Origin: Streptococcaceae bacterium
Lineage (GTDB): Bacteria; Bacillota; Bacilli; Lactobacillales; Streptococcaceae
Direction: 5' to 3'
Length of the DNA stretch: 61,689 nucleotides
Assembly: GCA_031254295.1 (NCBI GenBank)
Contig: JAIRUS010000099.1
Coordinates: forward strand, 1-61,689
In this document: positions 53,157 to 61,689 of the stretch, piece after piece
Layout: each line of letters starts with the position of its first letter
Position numbering within the stretch: position 1 is the first letter of the stretch
Made by a program: the position numbers and the translations under genes
The notes under the pieces: model-generated
What the model was told of the DNA's origin: nothing
Databases searched by the model: none
The model's input: only the letters and a program-made list of their open reading frames with translations

Positions 53157-55940
53157 ATGAAAATTAAAGATACTTTGAATCTTGGGAAAACTGAGTTTCC
53201 AATGCGTGCAGGGCTTCCGACTAAAGAACCTCTGGCACAAGAAAAATGGCAAGATGAGAAACTCTATGAACTTCGCCAAAAACTGAATGAGGGAAAACCA
53301 TCTTTTATGCTGCATGACGGCCCTCCTTATGCCAATGGAAATATCCACTTGGGACATAGTTTGAATAAAATTTCTAAAGATATCATCATTCGTTATAAGT
53401 CAATGTCGGGTTATCGTGCGCCTTATGTTCCAGGTTGGGATACACATGGCCTGCCAATTGAGCAACAATTAGCTAAACAAGGTATTAAACGCAAGGAGAT
53501 GTCTCGTCCTGAATATTTGGAGCTTTGCCGTCAGTTTGCCATGGGGCAGGTTGACACACAGCGCAAAGACTTTAAGACACTTGGTGTGCTTGGCGATTGG
53601 GAGCATCCTTATGTTACGCTACAACCTGAGTATGAAGCGGCTCAAATTCGTGTTTTTGGCGCAATGGCTGAGAAAGGCTATATCTATCGTGGTGCAAAGC
53701 CAATTTATTGGTCACCATCGTCAGAGTCAGCCTTGGCAGAAGCAGAAATCGAATACGCCGATGTAAAATCCCCATCATTGTACGTTGCTTTTAAGGTTGT
53801 AGATAATAAAGGGAAGATTCCTGCAGATACTGAATTTGTTATCTGGACGACAACAGTCTGGACTTTCCCATCTAACCGTGGTATCTTTGTTCATCCAGAG
53901 GTAACTTATGTGATTGTACAAGTAGCTGATCGTAAGTTTATGGTGGCTAAAGATTTGCTTGAAGATGCTGCAAGTAAGATTAATTGGGAATCTTATGACG
54001 TCGTCCAAGAGCTTCTAGGTAAAGAGCTTGAAGAAATGACAGCTCAACATCCATTTTATGATCGTACTTCTCTTGTCATGCTAGGAGATTATGTTGAGAC
54101 ATCTGCTGGTACGGGGCTTGTGCATAGCTCACCTAATCATGGTGAGGATGACTATTTTTATTCACGTAAATACAATCTTGACGTGATCGAAGATTTGGAT
54201 AATCAAGGACGTTTCAATGAGAATGCGCCAGGGATTGAAGGACTTTTCTATGAAGAGGCTATCCCAACGATTCAAAAATGGCTTGAAGAGAACGACAGAC
54301 TTCTGCATATTGAGTATTTTATCCATAGTTATCCACATGACTGGCGTACGAAAAAGCCAGTTATCTATCGTGCCTTACCACAATGGTTTGCCTCTATTGA
54401 CAAGTTCCGCGAGGATATTCTGACAGCCGTAGAAAATGTAAATTGGGTTGTTCCGTGGGGAAAGACACGTCTCTACAATATGGTAAGAGATCGTGGCGAT
54501 TGGGTTATCTCGCGTCAACGTGCTTGGGGCGTGCCATTGCCAATTTTTTACGCTGAAGACAGTAGTCCAGTTATCACAAAGGAGACGACTGAACATGTAG
54601 CAGAACTTTTTGCAAAATATGGCTCTAAGGTCTGGTTTGAACGTGAAGCGAAAGATTTGTTGCCAGAAGGTTTCACGCATCCAGCGTCACCAAATAATGA
54701 ATTTACTAAAGAAAATGATATCATGGACGTCTGGTTTGACTCAGGCTCATCATGGAATGCGGTATTGAAGGGACGTCCAGAATTGACCTTTCCAGCCGAT
54801 CTTTACCTTGAAGGCTCTGACCAATACCGTGGCTGGTTCAACAGCTCAATCACAACGTCAGTTGCTGTAAATGGAGTGGCGCCATACAAGTCAGTATTGT
54901 CACAAGGATTCGTACTTGATGGACAGGGGCGTAAGATGTCAAAATCGTTGGGAAACACAATTGTTCCAGCAGATGTGACGAAAAAATTGGGCGCAGACAT
55001 CTTGCGTCTATGGGTAGCTTCGGTTGATTATGAAGGCGATGTTCGTGTGTCTATGGAAATTTTAAATCAAGTAGCAGAGCAATACAAGAAGATTCGTAAT
55101 ACAACACGTTTCCTTTTAGCGAATACGTCAGACTTTAACCCTAAAGAAGATAGTATCGCTTTTGAGAATCTTCGAGCAGCTGATAAATATACATTAGTCA
55201 AATTTTCAAAGCTTGTGGAACGTGTGCGCAGTGCTTATACAAGCTATAACTTCATGTCCGTTTATAAGGAAATTACAAACTTCTTGAACGATTTGTCAGG
55301 ATTCTATATGGATTTTGCCAAAGACGTTGTCTATATTGAAGCTAAAAAATCAATTGAACGTCGTCGCATGCAAACTGTTTTCTATAAGATTTTAGTTGAT
55401 CTGACAAAGCTTCTAGTGCCAATCTTGCCTCATACGGCAGAGGAAGTTTGGTCATATCTTGACTTTGAAGATGAAGCTTTTGCTTATTTAACAGAGATGC
55501 CAGCAGCAGAGAAATACAACCTTAGAGATGAATTTGCAGAAAACTGGACTATGTTCATGGACTTCCGTGATAAAGCGCTCAAGGCACTTGAAAATGCGCG
55601 TGAAGCGAAGCTGATTGGACGCTCACAGGAGGCGTCACTTAAGGTTTATACAGATGAACCAACAAAAGTAATGCTCAAGGAAATTGATGAGAATTTGGCA
55701 CAACTTTTGATTGTGTCAGGCTTTAGTTTGGCAGGGGCAGAGGACTTTACAGCGCCGGAGGGAGCATTGCGTTTTGATGGTGTTGATATCTTAGTTGAAA
55801 AAGCAACAGGTGAGGTGTGCCAACGTTGTCGCCGAGTTGATGAAACAGTCGGTCATGATGATAAATTTGATATGCTCTGCTCACACTGTGCAGACATTAT
55901 CAAGTCTGAATTTCCAGAAATCACTACTTTTGAAGCATAA
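53157..55940 (+). CDS. ileS: Isoleucyl-tRNA synthetase
   Basis: Class I synthetase charging tRNA-Ile. 927 residues: HLGH (HIGH) motif in [14 protein letters not shown] near residue 60, KMSKS as [10 protein letters not shown] near 595, the editing domain between, and a C-terminal zinc site (CQRCRR ... CSHC). The ATG follows AAAGGAAACAG. Expression should respond to uncharged tRNA-Ile through the T-box upstream. A terminator follows. Confidence 0.97.
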   Translation: MKIKDTLNLGKTEFPMRAGLPTKEPLAQEKWQDEKLYELRQKLNEGKPSFMLHDGPPYANGNIHLGHSLNKISKDIIIRYKSMSGYRAPYVPGWDTHGLPIEQQLAKQGIKRKEMSRPEYLELCRQFAMGQVDTQRKDFKTLGVLGDWEHPYVTLQPEYEAAQIRVFGAMAEKGYIYRGAKPIYWSPSSESALAEAEIEYADVKSPSLYVAFKVVDNKGKIPADTEFVIWTTTVWTFPSNRGIFVHPEVTYVIVQVADRKFMVAKDLLEDAASKINWESYDVVQELLGKELEEMTAQHPFYDRTSLVMLGDYVETSAGTGLVHSSPNHGEDDYFYSRKYNLDVIEDLDNQGRFNENAPGIEGLFYEEAIPTIQKWLEENDRLLHIEYFIHSYPHDWRTKKPVIYRALPQWFASIDKFREDILTAVENVNWVVPWGKTRLYNMVRDRGDWVISRQRAWGVPLPIFYAEDSSPVITKETTEHVAELFAKYGSKVWFEREAKDLLPEGFTHPASPNNEFTKENDIMDVWFDSGSSWNAVLKGRPELTFPADLYLEGSDQYRGWFNSSITTSVAVNGVAPYKSVLSQGFVLDGQGRKMSKSLGNTIVPADVTKKLGADILRLWVASVDYEGDVRVSMEILNQVAEQYKKIRNTTRFLLANTSDFNPKEDSIAFENLRAADKYTLVKFSKLVERVRSAYTSYNFMSVYKEITNFLNDLSGFYMDFAKDVVYIEAKKSIERRRMQTVFYKILVDLTKLLVPILPHTAEEVWSYLDFEDEAFAYLTEMPAAEKYNLRDEFAENWTMFMDFRDKALKALENAREAKLIGRSQEASLKVYTDEPTKVMLKEIDENLAQLLIVSGFSLAGAEDFTAPEGALRFDGVDILVEKATGEVCQRCRRVDETVGHDDKFDMLCSHCADIIKSEFPEITTFEA

Positions 55941-55945
55941 AAGCA

Positions 55946-55973
55946 AAAAAGACGAATTTACTTCGTCTTTTTA
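55946..55973 (+). terminator. ileS terminator
   Basis: AAAAAGACGAA/TTCGTCTTTTT with a short loop. Confidence 0.88.
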
Positions 55974-55999
55974 TATTCGGACTTTGCGATTAAAAAAAG

Positions 56000-56008
56000 T
56001 GCTATACT
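56000..56008 (+). promoter_or_regulatory. Extended -10 placed for a leaderless coaE mRNA
   Basis: TGC-TATACT ends seven bases before the coaE ATG (56016). Confidence 0.55.
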
Positions 56009-56015
56009 ATAGTAT

Positions 56016-56606
56016 ATGAAAAAGGTCATTGGTCTAACCGGTGGGATTGCGACAGGAAAATCGGCGGTAACGTCGTTTTTACGTTCTCAAGGCTTTGTTG
56101 TGATTGATGCCGATGAAGTTGTACATGAGTTACAACAAGTTGGAGGACAGCTTTATGAATTGATTTTAGAAGAATATGGTTCAGAATATTTTGATAAAAA
56201 TGGACAGTTGAATCGAAAAAAACTGGCAAATTTAATCTTTTCAAATCCAGAGATAAATCAGAAACTTGGAAAACTCCAAAATAAAATCATTCGCGATGAA
56301 CTTTGGAGACGGCGAGAACATGTAGCGAGCCAGCAAGATGTATTTTTTATGGATATCCCCTTACTGATTGAAGAAAACTACGAAGATTTTTTTGATGAAA
56401 TTTGGCTTGTCAAAACGACAAATACTTTGCAAACAGAGAGGTTGATGAAGCGAAATTCATTGACTAAAAATGAAGCTATGGCAAGGATCAACTCGCAAAT
56501 GCCAATTGAAGAGAAAGTTAAATATGCCAATGTAGTTTTAGAAAACTCAGGAACTTTAGAAGAATTGCAAGCTCAGATCTTACAGCAAATCGAAAAATTG
56601 AAATAA
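56016..56606 (+). CDS. coaE: Dephospho-CoA kinase
   Basis: Last step of coenzyme A synthesis. 196 residues with the P-loop GLTGGIATGKSAV at the N-terminus, DADEVVHEL, the IPLLIEE motif and the nucleotide-contact segment ERLMKRNSLTKNEA. The ATG has no Shine-Dalgarno sequence and follows a -10 by seven bases, so it is probably translated from a leaderless mRNA. The next gene begins 20 bases after its stop and is probably co-transcribed. Confidence 0.95.
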   Translation: MKKVIGLTGGIATGKSAVTSFLRSQGFVVIDADEVVHELQQVGGQLYELILEEYGSEYFDKNGQLNRKKLANLIFSNPEINQKLGKLQNKIIRDELWRRREHVASQQDVFFMDIPLLIEENYEDFFDEIWLVKTTNTLQTERLMKRNSLTKNEAMARINSQMPIEEKVKYANVVLENSGTLEELQAQILQQIEKLK

Positions 56607-56626
56607 ATAAGGAAGGGAGAGATTTT

Positions 56627-57862
56627 ACGGAAAAAGAAAAAATTATAGACCAAAAGGTGAATTGGAAGAAAAACTTGATGATAACATGGTTAGGATGCTT
56701 TTTGACAGGGGCATCATCTTCTCTTGTCATGCCATTCTTGCCACTATATATTGAAACTCTAGGTGTAAAATCAGTCACACAGGCGACCTTTTATTCAGGT
56801 TTAGCTTTTGCAGCCACAACCTTGTCCTCAGCCTTAGTCGCTCCTATCTGGGGACGTTTGGCTGACTTACACGGGCGTAAGGTGATGATGGTACGCGCTT
56901 CTGCCATTATGACTTTGACTTTTGGTGGACTTGGTTTTGTTCCAAATGTTTGGATACTTTTATTATTACGTTTACTTAATGGTTTATTTTCAGGTTATAC
57001 TCCAAATGCAACGGCTTTGATAGCCAGTCAAGTGCCACGCGGTAAATCAGGCTATGCTTTAGGCACGCTCGCAACAGGCTTTACAGCTGGTGCTTTGATT
57101 GGCCCTCTGATTGGTGGTGCCCTTGCACAATTAGTAGGAATGCGTGAAGTTTTTTATGTCACAGGAAGTCTTTTGTTAGTGGTTACACTATTAACAATAT
57201 TTTTCGTTCATGAAGATTTTGAAACAGTTGAAAAAAGTGAGTTACTTTCTACAAGAGAAATTTTTGCTCGAATTCCAAACCGTCAAATTCTTTATGGTTT
57301 GTTTGTCACGAGCATGATTTTGCAAATTGCTACGCAGTCAATTGAGCCATTCGTAACACTATATGTGCGCTATTTGAGTCCGAGTTTACCAAATCTGGTT
57401 TTCTTCTCAGGAGTTATTGTTTCCTGTGTTGGCTTTTCGTCTCTGATGTCGTCAAGCGCATTGGGAAGGCTTGGTGATAAGATTGGGAATCATCGCTTGA
57501 TTTTGATTGGTTTAATCTGGACTTTTGTAGTGTATTTGCCCATGTCAATGATTCACAGTGCGCTAATGCTCGGTGTGTTACGATTTTTACTTGGCTTTGG
57601 AACAGGTGCTCTCATGCCCTCTGTCAATTCGCTTTTATCAAAAATCACACCCAAAGAAGGAATTAGCAGAATTTTTGCTTTTAATCAGACCTTTTCTAAT
57701 CTGGGAATGGTAGTAGGTTCACTTGTTGGATCAACCGTGGCGGGAGCATTTTCATTCCGAGCGGCGATTGTCGTAACGACGGGCTTTATCGTCATTAACC
57801 TGGTGTGGTCGCTGATTAATTTCCGTAAATATCTACGAAAAAGAAGCATTATAGAAGCTTAA
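56627..57862 (+). CDS. MFS multidrug efflux transporter (PmrA-like), probably starting at ACG
   Basis: A twelve-span major facilitator with the N-terminal segment WLGCFLTGASSSLVMPFLPLYIETLG, motif A-like GRLADLHGRKVMMV, and a second half-repeat GRLGDKIGNHRLILIG. It resembles pneumococcal PmrA, a drug exporter. The ORF track begins at GTG 56657, which lacks a ribosome binding site. Thirty bases upstream, in frame, ACG at 56627 lies seven bases after AAGGGAG and would give the N-terminus (M)EKEKIIDQKVNWKKN, 411 residues. No ATG, GTG or TTG lies near that site. Both starts are possible; I prefer ACG because of the ribosome binding site. Confidence 0.88.
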   Translation, partial: TEKEKIIDQKVNWKKNLMITWLGCFLTGASSSLVMPFLPLYIETLGVKSVTQATFYSGLAFAATTLSSALVAPIWGRLADLHGRKVMMVRASAIMTLTFGGLGFVPNVWILLLLRLLNGLFSGYTPNATALIASQVPRGKSGYALGTLATGFTAGALIGPLIGGALAQLVGMREVFYVTGSLLLVVTLLTIFFVHEDFETVEKSELLSTREIFARIPNRQILYGLFVTSMILQIATQSIEPFVTLYVRYLSPSLPNLVFFSGVIVSCVGFSSLMSSSALGRLGDKIGNHRLILIGLIWTFVVYLPMSMIHSALMLGVLRFLLGFGTGALMPSVNSLLSKITPKEGISRIFAFNQTFSNLGMVVGSLVGSTVAGAFSFRAAIVVTTGFIVINLVWSLINFRKYLRKRSIIEA

Positions 57863-57910
57863 GCAAGGCAGCATAGGCTTTGTATGAGCTTTAAGAATTT
57901 TTATCGAATA

Positions 57911-57919
57911 TGATATAAT
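57911..57919 (+). promoter_or_regulatory. Extended -10 promoter of ftsW
   Basis: TGA-TATAAT, with an AAGGA ribosome binding site and ATG further downstream. Confidence 0.6.
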
Positions 57920-57945
57920 AATCTATAGTTTTAAGGACTTTATCT

Positions 57946-59211
57946 ATGCAGCAGCCAAAAAAAATTAGTAAAAGCAATTTCTTAGATTATTCAATTCTAG
58001 TGCCATATTTGGCTCTGGCCATTTTTGGCTTGGTAATCATATTTTCAACTACAGTCCCAGACCAAATCGCAGTAGGAGCAAATATTTATAAACAGGTAAT
58101 TTCACAGTCGGCTTTTTTTCTATTGTCACTGGGGATGATGGTACTAATTTATCGTATTAATATTCGAACGTTTCAGCTAAATGCCTTGCTAGGAGTTTTT
58201 GTTATCATTGAGGGCATATTGCTCTTGGCAGCACGTTTTATTTTTAAGCCTGTAAATGGTGCCCATGGCTGGATTCCTTTGCCAGGTGGTTTTGGAACTA
58301 TCCAACCAGCCGAATTTTTGAAGGTATTCATTATTTGGTATATGGCTTTGATTTTAACTCGGAGACAAGAAAAGATTGCAGAGAAAGATTTAGCTGAACT
58401 TTTTCCTAAGAAAAATTTTTTTGCGAATCTTTTTACAGGCTGGCGACGTTGGATGTTGTTCTTGATTGGCGCTGTTGCAATTATGCCCGACCTTGGAAAT
58501 GCCATTATTTGTATCTTGATTGTGCTTATTTTGATTGGTGCAAGTGGGATTTCATATCGCTGGGCGAGTGGTGTGTTTAGAATCTCTGTCATCGTCTTTG
58601 GAGCTTTTGCGATTCTAGTTGTTTCTACAGCTGGGAATGTTATCCCAAGCTTTATGGGGAGTCTGCGCTATTTAAATAATCGCTTTATGGCTTGGGTGAA
58701 TCCTTTTGCGGGGCTTACTTCCTATGGTAAACAACTTGCGAATGCTTATTATGCTATCTCAAACGGTGGTTGGACAGGTCTTGGTCTAGGTAATTCAATT
58801 GAGAAAAAGGGCTATCTCCCCTTTGCTTCGACAGATTTTGTTTTCCCAGTTGTAATTGAAGAACTCGGAATTATTGGTGGATTTATTATCCTTGGTATTT
58901 TATTCTTCTTGATTTTACGCATCATGCTCGTTGGTATTCGTGCGCGTCACCCTTTTAATGCTTTTATTTGTATTGGGACAAGTACGATGTTACTCGTGCA
59001 GACCTTTGTAAATGTTGGTGGTGCGATTGGTTTGATTCCAGAAACAGGGGTCACCTTTCCCTTTCTATCACAAGGGGGATCATCATTGTTTGTTATCTCT
59101 ATTGCAATTGCCTTGGCTCTTAATGCCTCGGCTCATGAGAAATTGTTAGAATTAAGTGCAGAGAATCAACTATTATTGCAACAAAGGGAGCATTCAAAAC
59201 GCTGGAAATAA
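57946..59211 (+). CDS. ftsW: SEDS peptidoglycan glycosyltransferase FtsW
   Basis: Polymerises peptidoglycan at the septum together with a class B PBP. 421 residues, about ten membrane spans. The NGAHGWIPLPG ... IQPAEFLKV block and the C-terminal LIPETGVTFPFLSQGGSSL motif are diagnostic of SEDS proteins, and the NGAHGW form and N-terminal NFLDYSILVPYL match streptococcal FtsW better than RodA. The cytoplasmic tail is short and basic (EHSKRWK). ATG behind TTTTAAGGAC. Confidence 0.92.
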   Translation: MQQPKKISKSNFLDYSILVPYLALAIFGLVIIFSTTVPDQIAVGANIYKQVISQSAFFLLSLGMMVLIYRINIRTFQLNALLGVFVIIEGILLLAARFIFKPVNGAHGWIPLPGGFGTIQPAEFLKVFIIWYMALILTRRQEKIAEKDLAELFPKKNFFANLFTGWRRWMLFLIGAVAIMPDLGNAIICILIVLILIGASGISYRWASGVFRISVIVFGAFAILVVSTAGNVIPSFMGSLRYLNNRFMAWVNPFAGLTSYGKQLANAYYAISNGGWTGLGLGNSIEKKGYLPFASTDFVFPVVIEELGIIGGFIILGILFFLILRIMLVGIRARHPFNAFICIGTSTMLLVQTFVNVGGAIGLIPETGVTFPFLSQGGSSLFVISIAIALALNASAHEKLLELSAENQLLLQQREHSKRWK

Positions 59212-59263
59212 TGAAGAAGCAGTCGACGCTCGTTCTGATTGGATCCGAGCTACATTATTTACT

Positions 59264-59303
59264 AGAAAAAAAGAAGATAATTAAATCGTTATCTTCTTTT
59301 TTT
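59264..59303 (+). terminator. ftsW terminator
   Basis: AAAAAAAGAAGATAA/TTATCTTCTTTTTTT. The 62-codon ORF at 59211 runs through this stem and is not a gene. Confidence 0.9.
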
Positions 59304-59386
59304 CGTCGAAATATAAAAAGACAGTCACCGCTAAAGTGTTGTAGCTTCAATGTCCCCGTTCCGATTGAACCCAATCTACATTATTT

Positions 59387-59427
59387 AAAAAGAAGATAAA
59401 TATTTTTTATCTTCTTTTATTTTTTTA
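59387..59427. terminator. Second, near-duplicate terminator serving the convergent minus-strand gene
   Basis: AAAAAGAAGATAAA/TTTTATCTTCTTTTA with T runs both ways. Its left flank (CTACATTATTTA) repeats the flank of the first terminator. Confidence 0.8.
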
Positions 59428-59439
59428 TGTGGTGAAGGG

Positions 59440-59970
59440 TTAAATTTCAAAATATTGTTTTTTCAAGATCTGAGGATAGATGTTTTTCATATTTTCAAGG
59501 TCTTTCTTTTTTGATTCCATTTCATTTGTGATTATAACAGAGAAGTCCTCAAAGGTACGACGGGAATCACGGAAGATGTAGCCTCCGTTTCGTAAGTCGT
59601 CAGCGTCTTCAAAGACAGCCAGATGATTTGAGAGATTTTTGAAAAATTGATCCATAAAATAGATTGGCATATAAAGATTATGTAAAGAAGTGTAGTTTTT
59701 CAAATAATGATAATCTGCGAAAGCAACCTTGACATCTTCGCGTGGATCAACAAAATCTTTATCAGACTCAGAAACAGGACGATTGAGAATCTCGATAATT
59801 TTGATATTAAGCTGACGCCTCACCTCTATCTCCTTATGAAGCTTGATAGCCACAAGTTCCTTCTTGTAACGATTTTCATCATAACGTTTGTATAGGAAAA
59901 AGGATAAGATAAAAAGTGTGGTTGTAATAGCAAATCCGAGCAAAAATGAGATTAAAACTGAAATGTTCAT
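59440..59970 (-). CDS. Membrane-anchored protein of unknown function
   Basis: The ORF track starts at 60060, but the first 30 codons overlap a consensus promoter (TTGAAA, 17 bases, TATAAT). The ATG at 59970, six bases after the -10, is the better start, giving 176 residues and a leaderless mRNA. It has one N-terminal membrane span (SVLISFLLGFAITTTLFILSFFL), then a charged, mostly helical cytoplasmic domain. That domain includes DFVDPREDVKVAFADYHYL and DADDLRNGGYIFRDSRRTF. I do not recognise the family. It is divergent from clpP and convergent with ftsW. Confidence 0.65.
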   Translation of the reverse strand: MNISVLISFLLGFAITTTLFILSFFLYKRYDENRYKKELVAIKLHKEIEVRRQLNIKIIEILNRPVSESDKDFVDPREDVKVAFADYHYLKNYTSLHNLYMPIYFMDQFFKNLSNHLAVFEDADDLRNGGYIFRDSRRTFEDFSVIITNEMESKKKDLENMKNIYPQILKKQYFEI

Positions 59971-59976
59971 ATTGCC

Positions 59977-60005
59977 ATTATACAAGTCAAAGAGGAAAAT
60001 TTCAA
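59977..60005 (-). promoter_or_regulatory. Consensus promoter of the minus-strand gene
   Basis: On the minus strand: TTGAAA, exactly 17 bases, TATAAT, then GGCAAT and the ATG. Confidence 0.75.
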
Positions 60006-60041
60006 GGTCTTCTGTTATTATTTTGAATTTGATAACAAATC

Positions 60042-60071
60042 TTTGACCTTTCTTGACCAATAAGTTATAAT
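60042..60071 (+). promoter_or_regulatory. clpP promoter with CtsR operator
   Basis: TTTGACC-TTT-CTTGACC (60042-60058) is, on the other strand, GGTCAAG-AAA-GGTCAAA, the CtsR heptad repeat with 3-base spacing. It overlaps the -35 (TTGACC, 60043-60048), which stands 17 bases before TATAAT (60066-60071). Expected to be repressed by CtsR and induced by heat. Confidence 0.85.
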
Positions 60072-60106
60072 GAGGTTATCAAAATAAGAAAGTGAGAATT
60101 AAATTT

Positions 60107-60703
60107 ATGGCATTAATTCCTTACGTAGTCGAACAATCAAGCCGCGGAGAGCGTTCTTATGATATTTACAGCCGCCTTTTGAAAGATCGTATCATCATGC
60201 TTCAAGGTCAAGTAGAAGATGGAATGGCAAATGCAATTATTGCGCAGCTTTTATTCCTCGACGCACAAGATAATACAAAAGATATTTACCTTTACGTGAA
60301 CACTCCTGGAGGATCAGTTTCTGCAGGACTTGCAATTGTGGACACAATGAATTTTATCAAGTCTGACGTACAAACAATTGTTATGGGAATGGCTGCATCA
60401 ATGGGAACGATTATCGCATCAAGTGGTACAAAAGGTAAACGATTCATGTTACCAAATGCTGAATACTTGATCCATCAACCAATGGGAGGAACAGGACAAG
60501 GCACTCAACAGACCGATATTCAAATCATTGCGGACTCCATCAAAAAGACCCGTGATCGCCTTGAGAAAATCCTGTCAGATAACTCAGAAAAACCAATTGA
60601 ACAAGTTCATGAAGACTGTGAACGTGATCACTGGATGGACGCCAAAGAAACATTAGACTACGGCTTCATCGATGAGATTATGGAAAGAAACGACCTTAAG
60701 TAA
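60107..60703 (+). CDS. clpP: ATP-dependent Clp protease proteolytic subunit
   Basis: Serine protease forming the double-heptamer chamber used by Clp ATPases. The start was moved to the ATG at 60107 ([30 protein letters not shown]), giving 198 residues. The catalytic triad is visible: Ser in [16 protein letters not shown], His in [10 protein letters not shown], and Asp in the DRDHWMDA-like ERDHWMDA region. The NTPGG loop is present. Regulated by the CtsR site upstream; a GCCC-TTCG-GGGC terminator follows, which is also the first unit of a tandem array. Confidence 0.97.
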   Translation: MALIPYVVEQSSRGERSYDIYSRLLKDRIIMLQGQVEDGMANAIIAQLLFLDAQDNTKDIYLYVNTPGGSVSAGLAIVDTMNFIKSDVQTIVMGMAASMGTIIASSGTKGKRFMLPNAEYLIHQPMGGTGQGTQQTDIQIIADSIKKTRDRLEKILSDNSEKPIEQVHEDCERDHWMDAKETLDYGFIDEIMERNDLK

Positions 60704-60707
60704 TAAA

Positions 60708-60733
60708 ACATGCCCTTCGGGGCATGTTTTATG
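60708..60733 (+). terminator. clpP terminator
   Basis: ACATGCCC-TTCG-GGGCATGT followed by TTT. The tetraloop is the stable UUCG type. Confidence 0.88.
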
Positions 60734-61031
60734 TCCGAGCTAAGAAACAAAAAAGCGAGGAACATAAGAAAAAACGTAGTTTTTTCTCATAGCCCTTCGG
60801 GGCATGTTTTATGTCCGAGCTAAGAAACAAAAAAGCGAGGAACATAAGAAAAAACGTAGTTTTTTCTCATAGCCCTCCGGGGCATGTTTTATGTCCGAGC
60901 TAAGAAACAAAAAAGCGAGGAACATAAGAAAAAACGTAGTTTTTTCTCATAGCCCTTCGTGGCATGTTTTATGTCTGAGCTAAGAAACAAAAAAGCGAGG
61001 AGATAAGGAAAAACGCAGTTTTTCTCTTTGC
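60712..61031 (+). repeat. Four tandem 80-bp units downstream of clpP
   Basis: Units begin at 60712, 60792, 60872 and 60952, exactly 80 bases apart. Each contains the GCCC-TTCG-GGGC terminator hairpin plus a second hairpin (GAAAAAAC-GTA-GTTTTTTC). Units 1 and 2 are identical, unit 3 has CCCTCCGGGG, and unit 4 has CCCTTCGTGG and further changes near its end. Confidence 0.93.
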
Positions 61032-61107
61032 CAACTGCGGAACCGTTTGTAAAAAGGTGTAAAAAGGTGTTTAATAGTTTTAAAATAAATAACAAAAAGA
61101 GAGGCTC
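61032..61107 (+). other. Leader of the gene at 61108
   Basis: Contains two copies of TGTAAAAAGG in tandem and AT-rich sequence; the promoter is not clear. The full non-coding stretch from 60704 is dominated by the 80-bp array. Confidence 0.4.
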
Positions 61108-61491
61108 ATGGATGATGAAACGAGACAATGTCTGTTAGAATTGCTTCTAAAAATTCAAGGGCTAGTTTTTGAATTCGGAGAAATTGATGATCATTCTAGA
61201 GCTTTGCTCCGGCAGTCTTCAAATAATTATCGAGACATTTTAAGCGATTTGGTTTTAGGAGTCCATGACTATATTATTCAGAGTTTAGACGAGAATGGTG
61301 AAGGAGCCTACAAACCTCCTGAACGGTTTATTAGGCTGTGGTTGACTATTCATGCAGTAATAAGGACAGATCCAACGGGTGGCCTTGATTCTGTCGATGT
61401 GCAAAATGCCATTGGTGAAGTTGCCATAGGAATATCGGGACAATACGGAGACGCAAAATCATTTGTGGATAAAGTCGACAGTATGAGGTAA
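61108..61491 (+). CDS. Hypothetical soluble protein, 127 residues
   Basis: The ATG follows AAGAGAGGCTC. The protein is mostly helical and mildly acidic, with no signal peptide or membrane span. Segments are RQCLLELLLKIQGLVFEFGE, HDYIIQSLDENGEGAYKPPERFIRLWLTIHAV and VDVQNAIGEVAIGISGQYGDA. I do not recognise the family. The next gene starts 2 bases after its stop and encodes a membrane-anchored protein, so the two probably act together. Confidence 0.65.
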   Translation: MDDETRQCLLELLLKIQGLVFEFGEIDDHSRALLRQSSNNYRDILSDLVLGVHDYIIQSLDENGEGAYKPPERFIRLWLTIHAVIRTDPTGGLDSVDVQNAIGEVAIGISGQYGDAKSFVDKVDSMR

Positions 61492-61493
61492 AT

Positions 61494-61689
61494 ATGAAAA
61501 AACGAATAAAACTTATTTTAGGTATTGGGATTTCACTTATATTATTTATAGGAGGAGCATTAATAATGATACAGAAAACACCCTTTGATATTTTCTTGAC
61601 GCATGATTTTACAGGAAAGCAAGAGGAGAAGGATAAACAAATTCGATATTATGAAACGGAAATTGCTAAAAAAGTCAAGCAGGAATTCC
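61494..61689 (+). CDS. Membrane-anchored protein, N-terminal fragment (3' end outside window)
   Basis: The ATG follows TGAGGTAAAT, two bases after the stop of the preceding gene. 65 codons are visible: a basic start (MKKRIKL), one membrane span (ILGIGISLILFIGGALIMI), then a charged extracytoplasmic or cytoplasmic region (DFTGKQEEKDKQIRYYETEIAKK). There is no lipobox. The family is not recognised. Confidence 0.6.
   Translation, partial: MKKRIKLILGIGISLILFIGGALIMIQKTPFDIFLTHDFTGKQEEKDKQIRYYETEIAKKVKQEF

Noticed and set aside
59211-59399. 62-codon ORF overlapping the ftsW stop
   Set aside because: It runs straight through the ftsW terminator, and the ATGA overlap is coincidental.
60712-61031. 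80-bp array considered as a CRISPR
   Set aside because: Units are adjacent with no unique spacers and no cas genes are nearby; it is a simple tandem repeat.

Overview
The window is a chromosomal segment of a low-to-medium GC member of the Streptococcaceae, most likely a Lactococcus or close relative. The evidence is gene content and order: priA-fmt-rsmB-stp-pknB, glmU-nudF-macP-mtnN, and ftsA-ftsZ-yggS-sepF-ylmG-ylmH-divIVA-ileS. Extended -10 promoters (TGnTATAAT) are common, clpP has a CtsR operator, and surface proteins carry KxYKxGKxW-type export signals. The species cannot be named from the sequence alone.

Layout. 1-15 kb is housekeeping: the 3' end of prfC, a DEAD-box RNA helicase, priA, fmt, rsmB, the PP2C phosphatase / PASTA kinase pair, rpsO, an Spx-family gene, a UPF0223 gene, murA, tig, and a folate ECF component behind a THF riboswitch. 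proC lies convergent to it. 16.4-19.3 kb is a compact type VII (LXG) effector module: small helical partner, second partner, LXG toxin, probable immunity gene. 19.7-24.6 kb holds glmU, a Nudix gene, macP, a small pyrophosphatase-like gene, mtnN and pepC. 24.6-25.3 kb is a gene-poor gap containing a candidate type I toxin-antitoxin unit.

25.3-44.8 kb is the accessory heart of the window. A strong promoter precedes a secreted type I membrane protein with a basic tail, a KxYKxGKxW protein ending in a CAP domain, a large acidic cytoplasmic protein, a small overlapping ORF, and a stand-alone Ig-like domain. Three tandem paralogous KxYKxGKxW proteins follow, with hydrophobic Gly-rich cores and near-identical C-terminal Ig cassettes. 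Next come an Ala/Ser-rich LPDTG-anchored protein and two DUF1975-type glycosyltransferases. Two of the three paralogs carry short tandem repeats directly after the start codon (8 x CACAA; 13 x AGCA). Any change in copy number not divisible by three would frameshift the gene, so this looks like a phase-variable surface system.

44.9-61.7 kb returns to core genes: rlmB, a DegV protein, the ftsAZ/sepF/ylmGH/divIVA division cluster, ileS behind a T-box and a 211-bp TIR-bounded element, coaE, an MFS exporter, ftsW, and clpP. It ends with a 4 x 80-bp tandem array and two unrecognised genes. Recurrent oddities are four probable leaderless mRNAs (priA, rlmB, coaE, the gene at 59970), two likely non-canonical start codons (AUA for ylmH, ACG for the MFS gene), and a dispersed hairpin repeat family with a GCTAAAGC-type apex.

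All coordinates and motifs were read by eye. Family assignments rest on recognised motifs and have not been checked by a database search.
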